A program made the translations under genes and the position numbers. Positions 8,986-17,475 of a DNA stretch of 54,211 nucleotides are shown here, in pieces. Source of the DNA: Sphingomonadaceae bacterium (GTDB taxonomy: Bacteria; Pseudomonadota; Alphaproteobacteria; Sphingomonadales; Sphingomonadaceae); assembly GCA_025359425.1 (NCBI GenBank), contig JANYGC010000026.1:1-54211 (forward strand), written 5' to 3'. The stretch's first letter is position 1, and every line of letters starts with the position of its first letter. The notes under the pieces were generated by a model that saw nothing but the letters and a program-made list of their open reading frames with translations, had not been told where the DNA came from and made no database searches.

Positions 8986-11064
8986 CTAGTTCCCGGAGAC
9001 CTCGCGGTGGAAGGCGATGCCCAGGTCGGTGGGAGTGCGATCGATCGAACTTGACCCCGGGTTGGCGAGGATCAGTTTGATCGCCCCGGCAACCGGCTCT
9101 GCCCCGCGCAGCTCAAGCCCACCAAACCCGCCGACGAAGCGCACCGAATCGATGAAGTCGGTCGGCAGCATGTCGGGCACCGGGACGGTCACGGTCAGGC
9201 TGGCCCCGGCGGCGATCGCGGGGAGATCATAACCGGGCAGCCAGGCTTCGAGCGGATCCTGCTCGACCCCGGCGATGCGGTAGGCATCTTCGCTCAGCGT
9301 TACATCAAGGTCGGCCTGCTCGGCGAACCAGCCTTCGAACTCGACGAATTCGTTCGCGGCATTGAGCCCGGCATTGGCCGCCGTGGTGCACAGCAGCGAC
9401 AGCGGCTGGTTGCGCAGCGTCCACAATGCGCCGCCGACATCGCCTGCGTAAGTCGCGACGTTGACATCGCGTCCGGGTTCGATTTCCCGCGTTACGCCGT
9501 CGGCCAGGTTCGAACCGTTGTTGCCCACCCGCCCGAGCCACAGCCCAGTCAGCTGACTGCCCGCGCCGACGCTGACCCCGGGCGTCGCATAGACGCGCGC
9601 CCGTGCCAGCAGCCCGGCTGGGCCAAAGGCATAGCGATACTCGCCATCGCGCAGCACGAAGCGCTTGCGCCAATGGCGCAACCGCTCGAAATTGTAGATC
9701 TCGCGGGTCCCGGCGATGGTCAGGTCGAGCGTGCCGGTGACCCCGTTCAAGGGCACACTGTAAGGCGCAGTCGGGTGATTGAGCCGCAGGGTTCCGCTGA
9801 ACAACGCCGACCCGTCGTAGCCGAGCTGACCATTACTGGTTTCCAGCAGCCGGTATCCGCCGAACCCAGTGATGGTCAGGTCATGAACGGTCGCACTGGC
9901 TCGTCCCAGCACGTTGATCACCACCACTTGCGATCCCAGCGACTGACCCTGCGCATTGGTCATGGTGTTTTCGAAGCGTCCCCCGATCACGGTGACCTGC
10001 GCCCCCGCTTCCGCGTTGAGTAGGCTGAGTGTCGCCCTGGTCCGCGGGCGAAACAACATCACGTTGCGGCATTCGGCAAAATTGAATGCACTGCCGAAGC
10101 TCGCCTGGGTGAGCGTGGTGCCCTCCTGCCAGCAATCCTCGATGGTCAGGCCATCGCAGTATTGCGCCACGACCGTCCCGGCTCCGATATTGCGCCCCCC
10201 GACTCGCTCGATGCGCGCACGTTCGACGTAGCTCAGGTTGACCCCGTCTTCTGCCAGTGTCCCGTCCAGCGTCAGGTCGCGGATCACTAGGCCGCGCAGG
10301 ACGTTGAGCTTGCGCAGCCGCTTGTTGGCCCCGGTCACCGCCGACAGGGCCAGGCCTTCGGGGCTTGGCCGGTCGAGCCTGACCGTGTCGCCGGTGACCG
10401 CCTCGACCGTGGCGAATGACCAGTTGGGCGTCTCGGGCGTATCGTAGGGGAACTCGCCGAGTTGCCACACCACCGTGTCGCCGGGCGCCAGCTGCGCCCC
10501 GCTGCCGGGCAGCAAGGCAAACTCGCGCGCGCCGGGCATGACATCGGCGGCCAGCGGCAGGTCGATGATCGGGGCGACATTGGCCGGATGATAGACCAGG
10601 CCGCGTCCGCCGACCTGGCGGGTGAAGCTTGCTCCGCCGAAATCCTGGATACTGCTGGTGGTAATCAGCTGCACCGGCGGAGCCCCGACGATAAGCTGCT
10701 CGGCCGGCAAGATCGGTTCGGCGCGGTATTTGGCCGAACCGAAGCTCACCGCGCGGGCGCCGACTGCATTTGCATAAGCATATGCGGCCCGGATCGTGGG
10801 TCCATCGTCGGTCAGGCCATCGCCCTTGGCCCCGCCCACCTCGACCGCGATCCGTCCCGCTTCGGGGAGCGCGCGCCAGTAGCGCCCGTTGCTCGACCGG
10901 GCGACAAACCGCGGATGTGCGGCTTGCAAAGCGGCCGTGGCGAGGGCGTCACAGGCATAGCGCCACGGCGCTACCCCGATCGCATCCCGCCCACTGGTCT
11001 GGACGATATCGGTCCCCGTCCGCAGGTTCTGGTTGATGATGTCGTTGAACAGGAAGTCGGCCAT
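8986..11064 (-). CDS. Right-handed beta-helix protein of the pectate-lyase-3 / tail-spike type
   Basis: 692 residues. About 85 residues in it has the marker GGAKGDGLTDDGPTIRAA, typical of the pectate lyase 3 superfamily and of phage tail-spike and exopolysaccharide-degrading proteins. The middle is made of short beta-rich repeats consistent with a parallel beta-helix (for instance VIRDLTLDGT, RIERVGGRNIGAGT, GLTIEDCWQEGT). There is no signal peptide and no transmembrane segment. The N-terminal 60 residues (MADFLFNDIINQN...) look like a separate attachment or capping part. It is 25 bases downstream of an SGNH hydrolase gene and the two are probably co-transcribed. It may cleave or bind the locus's own polysaccharide, or be a phage-derived protein; the substrate is not predictable. 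Confidence 0.75.
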   Translation of the reverse strand: MADFLFNDIINQNLRTGTDIVQTSGRDAIGVAPWRYACDALATAALQAAHPRFVARSSNGRYWRALPEAGRIAVEVGGAKGDGLTDDGPTIRAAYAYANAVGARAVSFGSAKYRAEPILPAEQLIVGAPPVQLITTSSIQDFGGASFTRQVGGRGLVYHPANVAPIIDLPLAADVMPGAREFALLPGSGAQLAPGDTVVWQLGEFPYDTPETPNWSFATVEAVTGDTVRLDRPSPEGLALSAVTGANKRLRKLNVLRGLVIRDLTLDGTLAEDGVNLSYVERARIERVGGRNIGAGTVVAQYCDGLTIEDCWQEGTTLTQASFGSAFNFAECRNVMLFRPRTRATLSLLNAEAGAQVTVIGGRFENTMTNAQGQSLGSQVVVINVLGRASATVHDLTITGFGGYRLLETSNGQLGYDGSALFSGTLRLNHPTAPYSVPLNGVTGTLDLTIAGTREIYNFERLRHWRKRFVLRDGEYRYAFGPAGLLARARVYATPGVSVGAGSQLTGLWLGRVGNNGSNLADGVTREIEPGRDVNVATYAGDVGGALWTLRNQPLSLLCTTAANAGLNAANEFVEFEGWFAEQADLDVTLSEDAYRIAGVEQDPLEAWLPGYDLPAIAAGASLTVTVPVPDMLPTDFIDSVRFVGGFGGLELRGAEPVAGAIKLILANPGSSSIDRTPTDLGIAFHREVSGN

Positions 11065-11089
11065 GCAGTGAGGTCTCCGGGGGTTAAGG

Positions 11090-12562
11090 TCAGGCGAATT
11101 CGGTCAGGATCAGGTGCCGCGCCTCGCGCGCCATCCACAGCGCGTCGAGGCTGTGTCCCGGTTGGCCCGGATGGGTTCCGTCAGCCGGGCCGAAACCGTA
11201 CAGCGCGGAGTGGGTGTTGCGGAACATCAACGCCACCGCGGTACCGGTCGCTGTCGCCGGCGGATCGATCGTGATTGCCGTACTCGATACGATCGTGGCC
11301 ACGCGCGCGCCGGGGGTAATCCCGGTGCCCTCGATCCCCGCGCCAGCGACCAACCCGGTGGTCGAGGGGATCGCGGTGATCGAGGTTGAGGCATTGGTGG
11401 TGGTGCCGGTGGTGCTGACGAAGCTGTTGGCGCCGCTGCGCAGCGATGGCAGCGGGTTCAGCCGATCGATGAACCAGACGTTCGAGCGTGCCGCCCCCCA
11501 ACAAGCTTCCTGGGTTGCGTCCCGGATCCGGTAGATGTCGAGCACCGGGTCGCCCGAGGGCCAGGTCGGGCCGAAGAAGATCAGCGGCTTGCCCGGATTG
11601 GCGTTCTGCCAGGCATCGATCAACGTCCAGCAGCGATTGTTGATCGCCGCCTGGTAGCTTGCGCCGAACGGCGACCACAGGGTTGAGGCGAGGCCCTGGT
11701 CGTTCATCGACATCAGCACGATGCCCAGTGCCGGTGCAGGACTGAGCCCCTGCGCCGAATCGGTCGCGCCGAGCATGGTCAGATCGGTCATCCGGGTCGC
11801 ATCGGTCCACGCGACCTTGCCGCCCGAGCCGGGGTTGATAATCCCGGTTCCGCCAACCGCGCCCAGCGCGATATTGCCGCCGAGCGCGCGCACCAGGGCG
11901 ACCGCTTCGCCGTCTTGGGGCAGCGCTGCACCGGTGCTTTCGGCGAAACTGTCGCCCAGTACACTGATCAGCGGGTAGTTGCGGCCGCTGCCCGAAAGCT
12001 CGGACGGGCTGGCTACGTTGACCCCGCGGAATTTGCCGCCGGCGCCTTCAACCCGAATGCGCCGTGTGCTCGATGTGGGGAAGGTGAACTTGACCAAGTG
12101 AAACTGGCCATCGCCCGGGGTCACGGTAAACGGCGCCATCGCAATATCGTTGATCAGCACCCGCATATTGCTGGTGGCGGTGTTGAATGAACCCAGGCAG
12201 CTGAATTCGAAGGTGGTGCCGGTGTGGACGAATTCGAGGCTGGCGTACTGCGTGGTCCGCGCCGTCCCGTACCATGCGCCGCGCGGCAACCAGCAGCCCG
12301 AACCATCGGCGCTGGTCGGACCCGACAGCCACTTGAGACGGCTGTCAGTGGCGAGCACCGCAGGGCTCACCGCCGCGTTGGCATTGATCGTCGAGCCAAC
12401 CCCGGCCGCACCGACCACGATCACCGGGGTGTCGTTGGCGGCGAGACGGCTGCCCGGCACGGCGAAAAAGCCATTGCTGCGTACAGCGCTGACCAGTGCG
12501 GCGGTATTGCCCGAGCGAGCCTGCGCGGCGGCGAGGCCCCGCGCGACGATGTCGGCGCTCAC
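11090..12562 (-). CDS. SGNH/GDSL-type hydrolase, possible polysaccharide O-deacetylase/esterase
   Basis: 490 residues. After an N-terminal beta-rich, carbohydrate-binding-like part of about 210 residues (EFVHTGTTFEFSCLGSF, GQFHLVKFTFPTSS), the SGNH blocks appear. They are the catalytic serine in SVLGDSFAES, a block II glycine in GAVGGTG, an Asn in VLMSMNDQG, and the Asp/His pair in ADGTHPGQPGH. A Ser/Thr-rich insert (FVSTTGTTTNASTSIT) precedes the last block. No signal peptide is evident. The GTG start at 12562 overlaps the upstream stop as GTGA, which decides it over a longer frame. Such hydrolases remove acyl groups from polysaccharides, which fits its neighbours; the substrate is inferred only. 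Confidence 0.8.
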   Translation of the reverse strand: MSADIVARGLAAAQARSGNTAALVSAVRSNGFFAVPGSRLAANDTPVIVVGAAGVGSTINANAAVSPAVLATDSRLKWLSGPTSADGSGCWLPRGAWYGTARTTQYASLEFVHTGTTFEFSCLGSFNTATSNMRVLINDIAMAPFTVTPGDGQFHLVKFTFPTSSTRRIRVEGAGGKFRGVNVASPSELSGSGRNYPLISVLGDSFAESTGAALPQDGEAVALVRALGGNIALGAVGGTGIINPGSGGKVAWTDATRMTDLTMLGATDSAQGLSPAPALGIVLMSMNDQGLASTLWSPFGASYQAAINNRCWTLIDAWQNANPGKPLIFFGPTWPSGDPVLDIYRIRDATQEACWGAARSNVWFIDRLNPLPSLRSGANSFVSTTGTTTNASTSITAIPSTTGLVAGAGIEGTGITPGARVATIVSSTAITIDPPATATGTAVALMFRNTHSALYGFGPADGTHPGQPGHSLDALWMAREARHLILTEFA

Positions 12563-12993
12563 TGGGCCACCCGATAGGTTACGCTGCCCGATGCGAGCGT
12601 GATGTCGAGGTAGAACCGGGCCGCGCTCTCGCTTTCGTCCCACACCGCCTCGCAGCAGTTGGCGGTAAATTGGCCCCAGGTGGTGCCATTGATGGTCAGC
12701 GGCTGCTTGGTTGTACCGCCATCGACCGAGCGCATGACCTTGACCGTGCCGGTCCAGGTGCCGGTGAGCAGCAGCATCACCGCGCGGCCGATCGCCGGCT
12801 GGTAAGGTCCGACCACTGATGTCGTTGCGGCGGTGCCGGTGAGCGGGGTGGTGGCGGCCGTGCCGCCGCCGGAGGTTACGGCAACCGGCAAGGGCGCGGC
12901 ATTGCTGACCTGCAGCATCGAGCCGTCGGTGTCGGCATAAGCGATGGCGCGCGGAATCGCGTAGCCGGCGGGGTTCTGGATAGGTGTTGGCAT
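12559..12993 (-). CDS. Small beta-rich protein of unknown function, first gene of the beta-helix/SGNH unit
   Basis: 144 residues that I do not recognise. The composition is rich in Ala, Thr, Val and Gly, with a low-complexity linker (VTSGGGTAATTPLTGTAATT) followed by a beta-sandwich-like stretch (AVMLLLTGTWTGTVKVMRS ... FYLDITLASGSVTYRVAQ). This resembles structural proteins of phage tails or baseplates more than enzymes. There is no signal peptide. The start is supported by AAGGAA six bases upstream of the ATG. It is translationally coupled (GTGA) to the SGNH hydrolase. The three genes 12993 to 8986 form a self-contained unit, divergent from the glycosyltransferase at 13133. Confidence 0.7.
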   Translation of the reverse strand: MPTPIQNPAGYAIPRAIAYADTDGSMLQVSNAAPLPVAVTSGGGTAATTPLTGTAATTSVVGPYQPAIGRAVMLLLTGTWTGTVKVMRSVDGGTTKQPLTINGTTWGQFTANCCEAVWDESESAARFYLDITLASGSVTYRVAQ

Positions 12994-13132
12994 GGTGGTT
13001 CCTTGGCGAATCTGGGCGAATCAGGAACGGCTAACTAACCCATATGGTTCGGTGTAGGAAAATGGAAAATGCTATTTGGTAAAAACAGAAATTGCGGTCG
13101 CAACCTGGCGGTCAACCGGCTAGATGCATTAA

Positions 13133-14344
13133 ATGATGAGAGATCGGCACTCGGGCAAAGGGTTTGTGTGTGTCCACAACCGCGGTCGCGACAACTACGA
13201 AGTTGCACTGGCGCTCGAAGAAGCTGGGCTTCTTGAAAAACTTGTCACAGACATTTATTGTCCCGATTGGGTGCCGGCATGGCTGCGCGGCCCTCTGGCA
13301 AAGCGCAGTCGCGAGGGGTTAAGCTCCAAACGAGTGCACAATCATTTACTGGCTTCTATTGTCCAGTACGGAGGAGCACTGCTCAAGCGACCAATTGAAA
13401 GGGTTTTTGCCCGAACTGATCGCATGCTAGCATACTCGGCTGCAAAGCTAGCACGGCAACGGCAGACTGGTCTTTATGCCTATTCGTCATACTTCGACGG
13501 ACCCCCAAAACTTGCTGCGGGGTGTCCGATAATCGATTTTGAATATCACCCTCATCCGACTTTGGCGCTTGATATACTTGCTAGCGATTTGGCTCGCTAT
13601 CCACAGGTCGCATGGTCTTTCGAACGTGAGCTCGAAGTTGCAGCGACAGAGTCACTGCGTGAAAGCTGGCGGTTTGCGGATGCGGTGGTTTGTGCAAGCA
13701 GCATGACCCGGCGCACGCTGGTTCATGCCGGCTGTCCCGAAGAACGGATTGCAGTCATTCCTTACGGTTCGCCACCGCCAGTCACTGCGCTCAAGCCACG
13801 GCTCGAAGGCCCATGTCAGTTCCTGTTTGTCGGGCAAGGCGTTCAGCGAAAGGGCTTGCATCATTTGGCCGAAGCCTGGCGCATTGCAGCATTGGACAAT
13901 TGCCAGCTCACGGTGGTCAGCTATTTGATCGATCCGGGCATTGCAGCGATGCTAGATTTGCGGGGTGTCAGGCTTCTTGGCCAACAGAGCAGAGCGTCGC
14001 TTGATGAATTGTTCGCCAGTGCCGACGCCTTCGTAATGCCCTCGCTAATCGAAGGATTCGGGCTTGTGTACCTTGAAGCCCTCGCTGCAGGATGCCATGT
14101 GCTGGGGACGCAGAACACCGGTCTGCCGGACATAAATTTGTCCCAAGATGCGGCCACGATTGTCCCGCCCGGCGAGCCTGAGGTGCTAGCGACAGCGCTC
14201 ACCGCCATCGCGCAACGCAAGCTTTCGCGAAAGCTTGACCCTTCGGCCATTCGCGCCGAAGCAGCGCGCTGGGGCTGGAGCGATTTCCGGCACTCGATTG
14301 CCACGCATGCAGCGCAGGTTTACCAGCAGAATACGCGAGCTTGA
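13133..14344 (+). CDS. Glycosyltransferase, GT4-like
   Basis: 403 residues of GT-B fold. The second domain contains CQFLFVGQGVQRKGLHHL near residue 225 and the acidic segment VMPSLIEGFGLVYLEALAAG near residue 300. The N-terminal part (FVCVHNRGRDNYEVALALEE) resembles enzymes that use a lipid-linked acceptor. It is one of only two plus-strand genes in the polysaccharide locus and has its own 139-base upstream region shared with the divergent gene at 12993. GC content is lower than in the flanking genes, as is common for individually exchanged glycosyltransferase genes. A second ATG directly follows the first, so the start could be one codon later. Confidence 0.88.
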   Translation: MMRDRHSGKGFVCVHNRGRDNYEVALALEEAGLLEKLVTDIYCPDWVPAWLRGPLAKRSREGLSSKRVHNHLLASIVQYGGALLKRPIERVFARTDRMLAYSAAKLARQRQTGLYAYSSYFDGPPKLAAGCPIIDFEYHPHPTLALDILASDLARYPQVAWSFERELEVAATESLRESWRFADAVVCASSMTRRTLVHAGCPEERIAVIPYGSPPPVTALKPRLEGPCQFLFVGQGVQRKGLHHLAEAWRIAALDNCQLTVVSYLIDPGIAAMLDLRGVRLLGQQSRASLDELFASADAFVMPSLIEGFGLVYLEALAAGCHVLGTQNTGLPDINLSQDAATIVPPGEPEVLATALTAIAQRKLSRKLDPSAIRAEAARWGWSDFRHSIATHAAQVYQQNTRA

Positions 14345-14355
14345 TCTGCGGCAAT

Positions 14356-15090
14356 TCAGGCCGAAACCTGACGTTCGGTCTTTTTGAAGTGATAGGTAAT
14401 CTCGTGGCAGAACAACTCCGGCCGGATTGCCTTTAACGGTATTGCCCGTCCCACTGGCCCTACCTCGATCAGGTCGAGTTCATTTAGCAGACCAAGCCGC
14501 CTAACGTCTGCCACCGTGAAATAGTGCAGGTGATTGCCGTCCCATTCCCGATTATCGAACCACTTCGACGATGAGGTTATGGGCATTTTTCCAAACAACA
14601 ACTGCAGCCGACACTTGAGCGAGGCGACGTTGGGAAGATTGATGAACAGGTCTCCGCCCGGGCGGGTCACCCGTGCCGCTTCGCTGAAGGCATGGAACGG
14701 ATCGTACATATGTTCGATCACCATCAGCGCGATTAGGCAATCGAACTGTGCGTCTTCGAACGGAAATCGGTTATCGAGGTTCGCTTGATAGGCATGGACA
14801 TTGTCCGGCAAGTCCAAGGCGCCGGTCCGATCAACGATATCGACAATGTGATACTCCCGCACGAAAGGTGCGAGAAATTCGAGGATTCCGCGACCACCGT
14901 AGCCCATTTCGACAACCACTTTCCCCGGATTGACGGACAGGTGATTGAACACCGATGAGTAGCGATGCGTGCCCTGCCGGATTGCGGGCTCAGAGGTGAA
15001 ATTGTCCGCTTGGCCAATGGAGCCTAGCTGTTCAAAATTGCGCTGATAAAAGCGTGCAGCTGCATCGGATTGGGCTTGGGATTCGGTCAA
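14356..15090 (-). CDS. Class I SAM-dependent methyltransferase
   Basis: 244 residues. The SAM-binding motif is KVVVEMGYGGRGILEFL near residue 60. The acidic ribose-binding residue lies in YHIVDIVDR, and the CLIALMVIEHMYDPFHAF and RPGGDLFINLPN segments follow as in Methyltransf_11/23 proteins. It probably methylates a sugar of the nascent polysaccharide or its reducing-end terminus; this is inferred from location. The start is TTG at 15090: an AAGGA ribosome site at 15098-15102 lies 7 bases upstream, while the longer frame would overlap the previous gene. It is convergent with the glycosyltransferase ending at 14344, separated by 11 bases. Confidence 0.85.
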   Translation of the reverse strand: MTESQAQSDAAARFYQRNFEQLGSIGQADNFTSEPAIRQGTHRYSSVFNHLSVNPGKVVVEMGYGGRGILEFLAPFVREYHIVDIVDRTGALDLPDNVHAYQANLDNRFPFEDAQFDCLIALMVIEHMYDPFHAFSEAARVTRPGGDLFINLPNVASLKCRLQLLFGKMPITSSSKWFDNREWDGNHLHYFTVADVRRLGLLNELDLIEVGPVGRAIPLKAIRPELFCHEITYHFKKTERQVSA

Positions 15091-15122
15091 GGTTCGGTCC
15101 TTATGTCGTCGGTATTTCAGTA

Positions 15123-16109
15123 CTAGGGGTAGATCAATTTTGCCGGGACGTGAGCTCGCAGCGTTTTGAGCCGTCGGCGTTCTTTTAAAACGGCGCGGGC
15201 GACCAGCGGAACCAGCAAGGGCAGCCATTGGACGGGCAGGACGCGCAATCCGCGCATCACCCGTTTCAGGCGGCTGGCTTGCAATTCGACCGCTATTGTC
15301 GTCGCCGCCACCCCCAATGGTAACAGCTTGCCCCGCGCGCGCTCAGCCTTTGTTAGATCCAGCTTGTCACCGAATTTATCGATGAAGTGCGGAATGAAAG
15401 CCTGATAATCGAGCACCGAGCGCAGCTCACTGCGCGCATCGACGGCGACCTGGCGGCTATGGATCCGGTTGATGGACAGTTGCGAAGACACCCAGCCGTA
15501 GTCCCATTCGGTCAGAAACCTAAACCACAGGAAAATATCAAAATGAACCCAGCGATCGTCAAATCCGTCCATTTCTTCAAACACCGACTTGCGGAATGTC
15601 GCGGTGGTAATCGATGGAAGGACCACGGCTTCGCCAGCGCCCGAGAAGCGTCGTTTGAGAACTTCGCCACCGCTAAACCACTGCAGCGGCTTGGCATCCG
15701 CCGTAGGCGTGCAATAGCCATTGGCGAACAGATGGCGCTCATCATTGCCGATCAGCGCCACCCGCGTGCCATCGAATGATTTCACCGCCGCCAAGGTCTG
15801 CGCCATGCAATCGGGACGGAGCAGGTCGTCGTGGCACAGCATCCGGACCCACTGCGTCCCCGCCAGTGCGACCGCGCGGTTCATGTTGGCGACTTGGCTG
15901 AGCGGCTCGACGCTGCGCGAGACCTTGATGCGCGGATCGCGTGCGGCATAGTCAGCCAGGATATCGGCAGTTCCATCGTCAGATGCGTTATCAGAAACGT
16001 GCAAGTTGAAATCAGAAAAGGTCTGCGCCAGCACGGAATCGAGCGCGGCAGCGAGGTAATCCGCACCGTTGCGCACCGGCAAGGCAATCGAGATCAGCGG
16101 CGCGGTCAT
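15123..16109 (-). CDS. Glycosyltransferase family 2
   Basis: 328 residues with a GT-A fold. The nucleotide-binding start is LISIALPVRNGADYLAAALD with SVLAQTFSDF. The first acidic motif is HVSDNASDDGTADIL and the metal-binding DxD-like motif is RMLCHDDLLRPD near residue 85. A C-terminal hydrophobic stretch (VLPVQWLPLLVPLVARAVL) suggests membrane association. It would invert the donor linkage while adding one sugar. The ATG at 16109 overlaps the upstream cupin gene's stop as ATGA, and the longer open frame upstream is antisense noise. It lies directly downstream of the CDP-sugar genes, so it may use their product; that is inference. Confidence 0.9.
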   Translation of the reverse strand: MTAPLISIALPVRNGADYLAAALDSVLAQTFSDFNLHVSDNASDDGTADILADYAARDPRIKVSRSVEPLSQVANMNRAVALAGTQWVRMLCHDDLLRPDCMAQTLAAVKSFDGTRVALIGNDERHLFANGYCTPTADAKPLQWFSGGEVLKRRFSGAGEAVVLPSITTATFRKSVFEEMDGFDDRWVHFDIFLWFRFLTEWDYGWVSSQLSINRIHSRQVAVDARSELRSVLDYQAFIPHFIDKFGDKLDLTKAERARGKLLPLGVAATTIAVELQASRLKRVMRGLRVLPVQWLPLLVPLVARAVLKERRRLKTLRAHVPAKLIYP

Positions 16110-16516
16110 GCCACAGGAAACGGGATCGTATCGGCTGGATCGTAGCGGTTGGCGGCATAGGCAATCAGCAGGAAATTGCCTTCCGCCTCGGGCGGATTGA
16201 CGAACACGTGAGCCAGGCCAGCGGGCATGTAGACGGTCTGCGGATCGGCCGCATCGAGCGTCCATTGCGCGCGCTCGCCAGACTGGGGATCGGCTACCAG
16301 CAACTGCGCGCGGCCTTCGACAATCGTGAACCATTCGGCGCAAGCGGGGTGGTAGTGATTGCCGCGCGCCTGCCCCGGCATCGCCATGGTCAGATAAACC
16401 TCGCCCACTGCGCCGGGCAGTCCTTCCTCGCCGCCATCGATGACCTTGAGGAACCAGCCGCGCTGGTCGGCGATCAGCCGACGGGGAAGGAAGCGGATTT
16501 GGTCGATCAAGCGCAT
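16106..16516 (-). CDS. RmlC-like cupin, putative sugar-nucleotide epimerase/isomerase
   Basis: 136 residues forming a single cupin barrel. The sequence begins like dTDP-4-dehydrorhamnose 3,5-epimerases (RLIADQRGWFLKVID). It has a metal/substrate motif GNHYHPACAEWFTIVEG near residue 50 and a second cupin motif TVYMPAGLAHVFVNPPE. It is shorter than true RmlC (about 180 residues) and resembles the cupins that accompany sugar-nucleotide SDR enzymes, such as the C-terminal part of CapF. A 3- or 5-epimerase or 3,4-ketoisomerase acting on the 4-keto-6-deoxy-CDP-sugar is plausible. The ATG at 16516 overlaps the upstream gene's end by 10 bases. Confidence 0.75.
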   Translation of the reverse strand: MRLIDQIRFLPRRLIADQRGWFLKVIDGGEEGLPGAVGEVYLTMAMPGQARGNHYHPACAEWFTIVEGRAQLLVADPQSGERAQWTLDAADPQTVYMPAGLAHVFVNPPEAEGNFLLIAYAANRYDPADTIPFPVA

Positions 16517-17475
16517 CGGGCAAGCTCCTGCGTAACAAGGTCGGCAACGCCTTGGGCCAGGCCGATGCGCGCACCGCGCAAGACCCGGGCATTCCAGCGC
16601 GCCATGTCGGGCAAGCTGACCATCGGTTCGGCTGCGCGGTAGGGCAGCGCTCCGATTCTGCAATCGGCCGTTACCCCGCGCCCTGCAAGCTCTCCGACGA
16701 GCGCTTCGACGAACGAGTGCAAGGCGATCGGCTGCCCCGACCCGAGGTTGTTGACGGTCAGGCCAGGCCCGGGCTCGGCCGCAGCGAGCGCCGCCCACAG
16801 CATCGCCGCGCAATCATCGACATGGAGAAAATCACGGCGCTGTTCGCATTTCGTGAGTTCGACCGGCCTGGTGGCCAGTGCCTCCGCGATAATGAACGGG
16901 CCGATCCGCCGGGGTGCTTCGCCGGCACCATAGATGTGGAACGGGCGCAGCAAGGTCATCGCCAGCCGGTCTGAAAATGCGCCGGCAACGCAGGCCGCCG
17001 CGGCCTTGGCCGCACCGTACTGGCTGCCCGCCGGAACGATCGGCCAGTCCTCACTGACGGCATGGCCTGCCGGGGAATATTCGAACCCCGAGCCGACCAG
17101 CACGATGCGCGGTGGCTCCGGCAAACGGGCGCAGGCATCAAGCAGCGCTTCGCTGCCCAGCGCCGCAACCGCCAGCATGTCTGCCAAAACGGCTGAACCG
17201 TAAGCCACGCCTGGCGCAGCACAGTGGATGACAGCCTGCGGAACAATCGCAGAAACGGCTTCGGCAACGCCTTGCCGGTCGGTCAGGTCCGCAGCGTGAT
17301 GGTAGGAACCTTCGGGTCCGGGCGATCGGCCAAGGCAATGGACCTCAACTCCCGCGACCAATCCTTGGCGCGCTACCTGCCAGCCCAGAAACCCACTCGC
17401 GCCGGTGAGCAAGACGCGCTGCCCGGCCAGCGGCAGCGCTGCTGTCTGGTCAAGCAGGGCGCTCTGGCACCTCAC
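16507..17475 (-). CDS. NAD(P)-dependent sugar epimerase/reductase (extended SDR)
   Basis: 322 residues. The Rossmann motif RVLLTGASGFLGWQVA lies at about residue 20 and the catalytic Tyr-Lys pair is in SQYGAAKAAAAC. A conserved LLRPFHIYGAGE stretch follows. In this position after rfbF and rfbG the likely substrate is CDP-4-keto-6-deoxyglucose or its epimer. A 4-reductase or a CDP-abequose/paratose-synthase-like role is possible; the sequence alone does not decide. The GTG start at 17475 overlaps the rfbG stop as GTGA, which sets it over the longer frame. It forms a coupled string rfbF-rfbG-this gene-cupin-glycosyltransferase. Confidence 0.82.
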   Translation of the reverse strand: MRCQSALLDQTAALPLAGQRVLLTGASGFLGWQVARQGLVAGVEVHCLGRSPGPEGSYHHAADLTDRQGVAEAVSAIVPQAVIHCAAPGVAYGSAVLADMLAVAALGSEALLDACARLPEPPRIVLVGSGFEYSPAGHAVSEDWPIVPAGSQYGAAKAAAACVAGAFSDRLAMTLLRPFHIYGAGEAPRRIGPFIIAEALATRPVELTKCEQRRDFLHVDDCAAMLWAALAAAEPGPGLTVNNLGSGQPIALHSFVEALVGELAGRGVTADCRIGALPYRAAEPMVSLPDMARWNARVLRGARIGLAQGVADLVTQELARCA

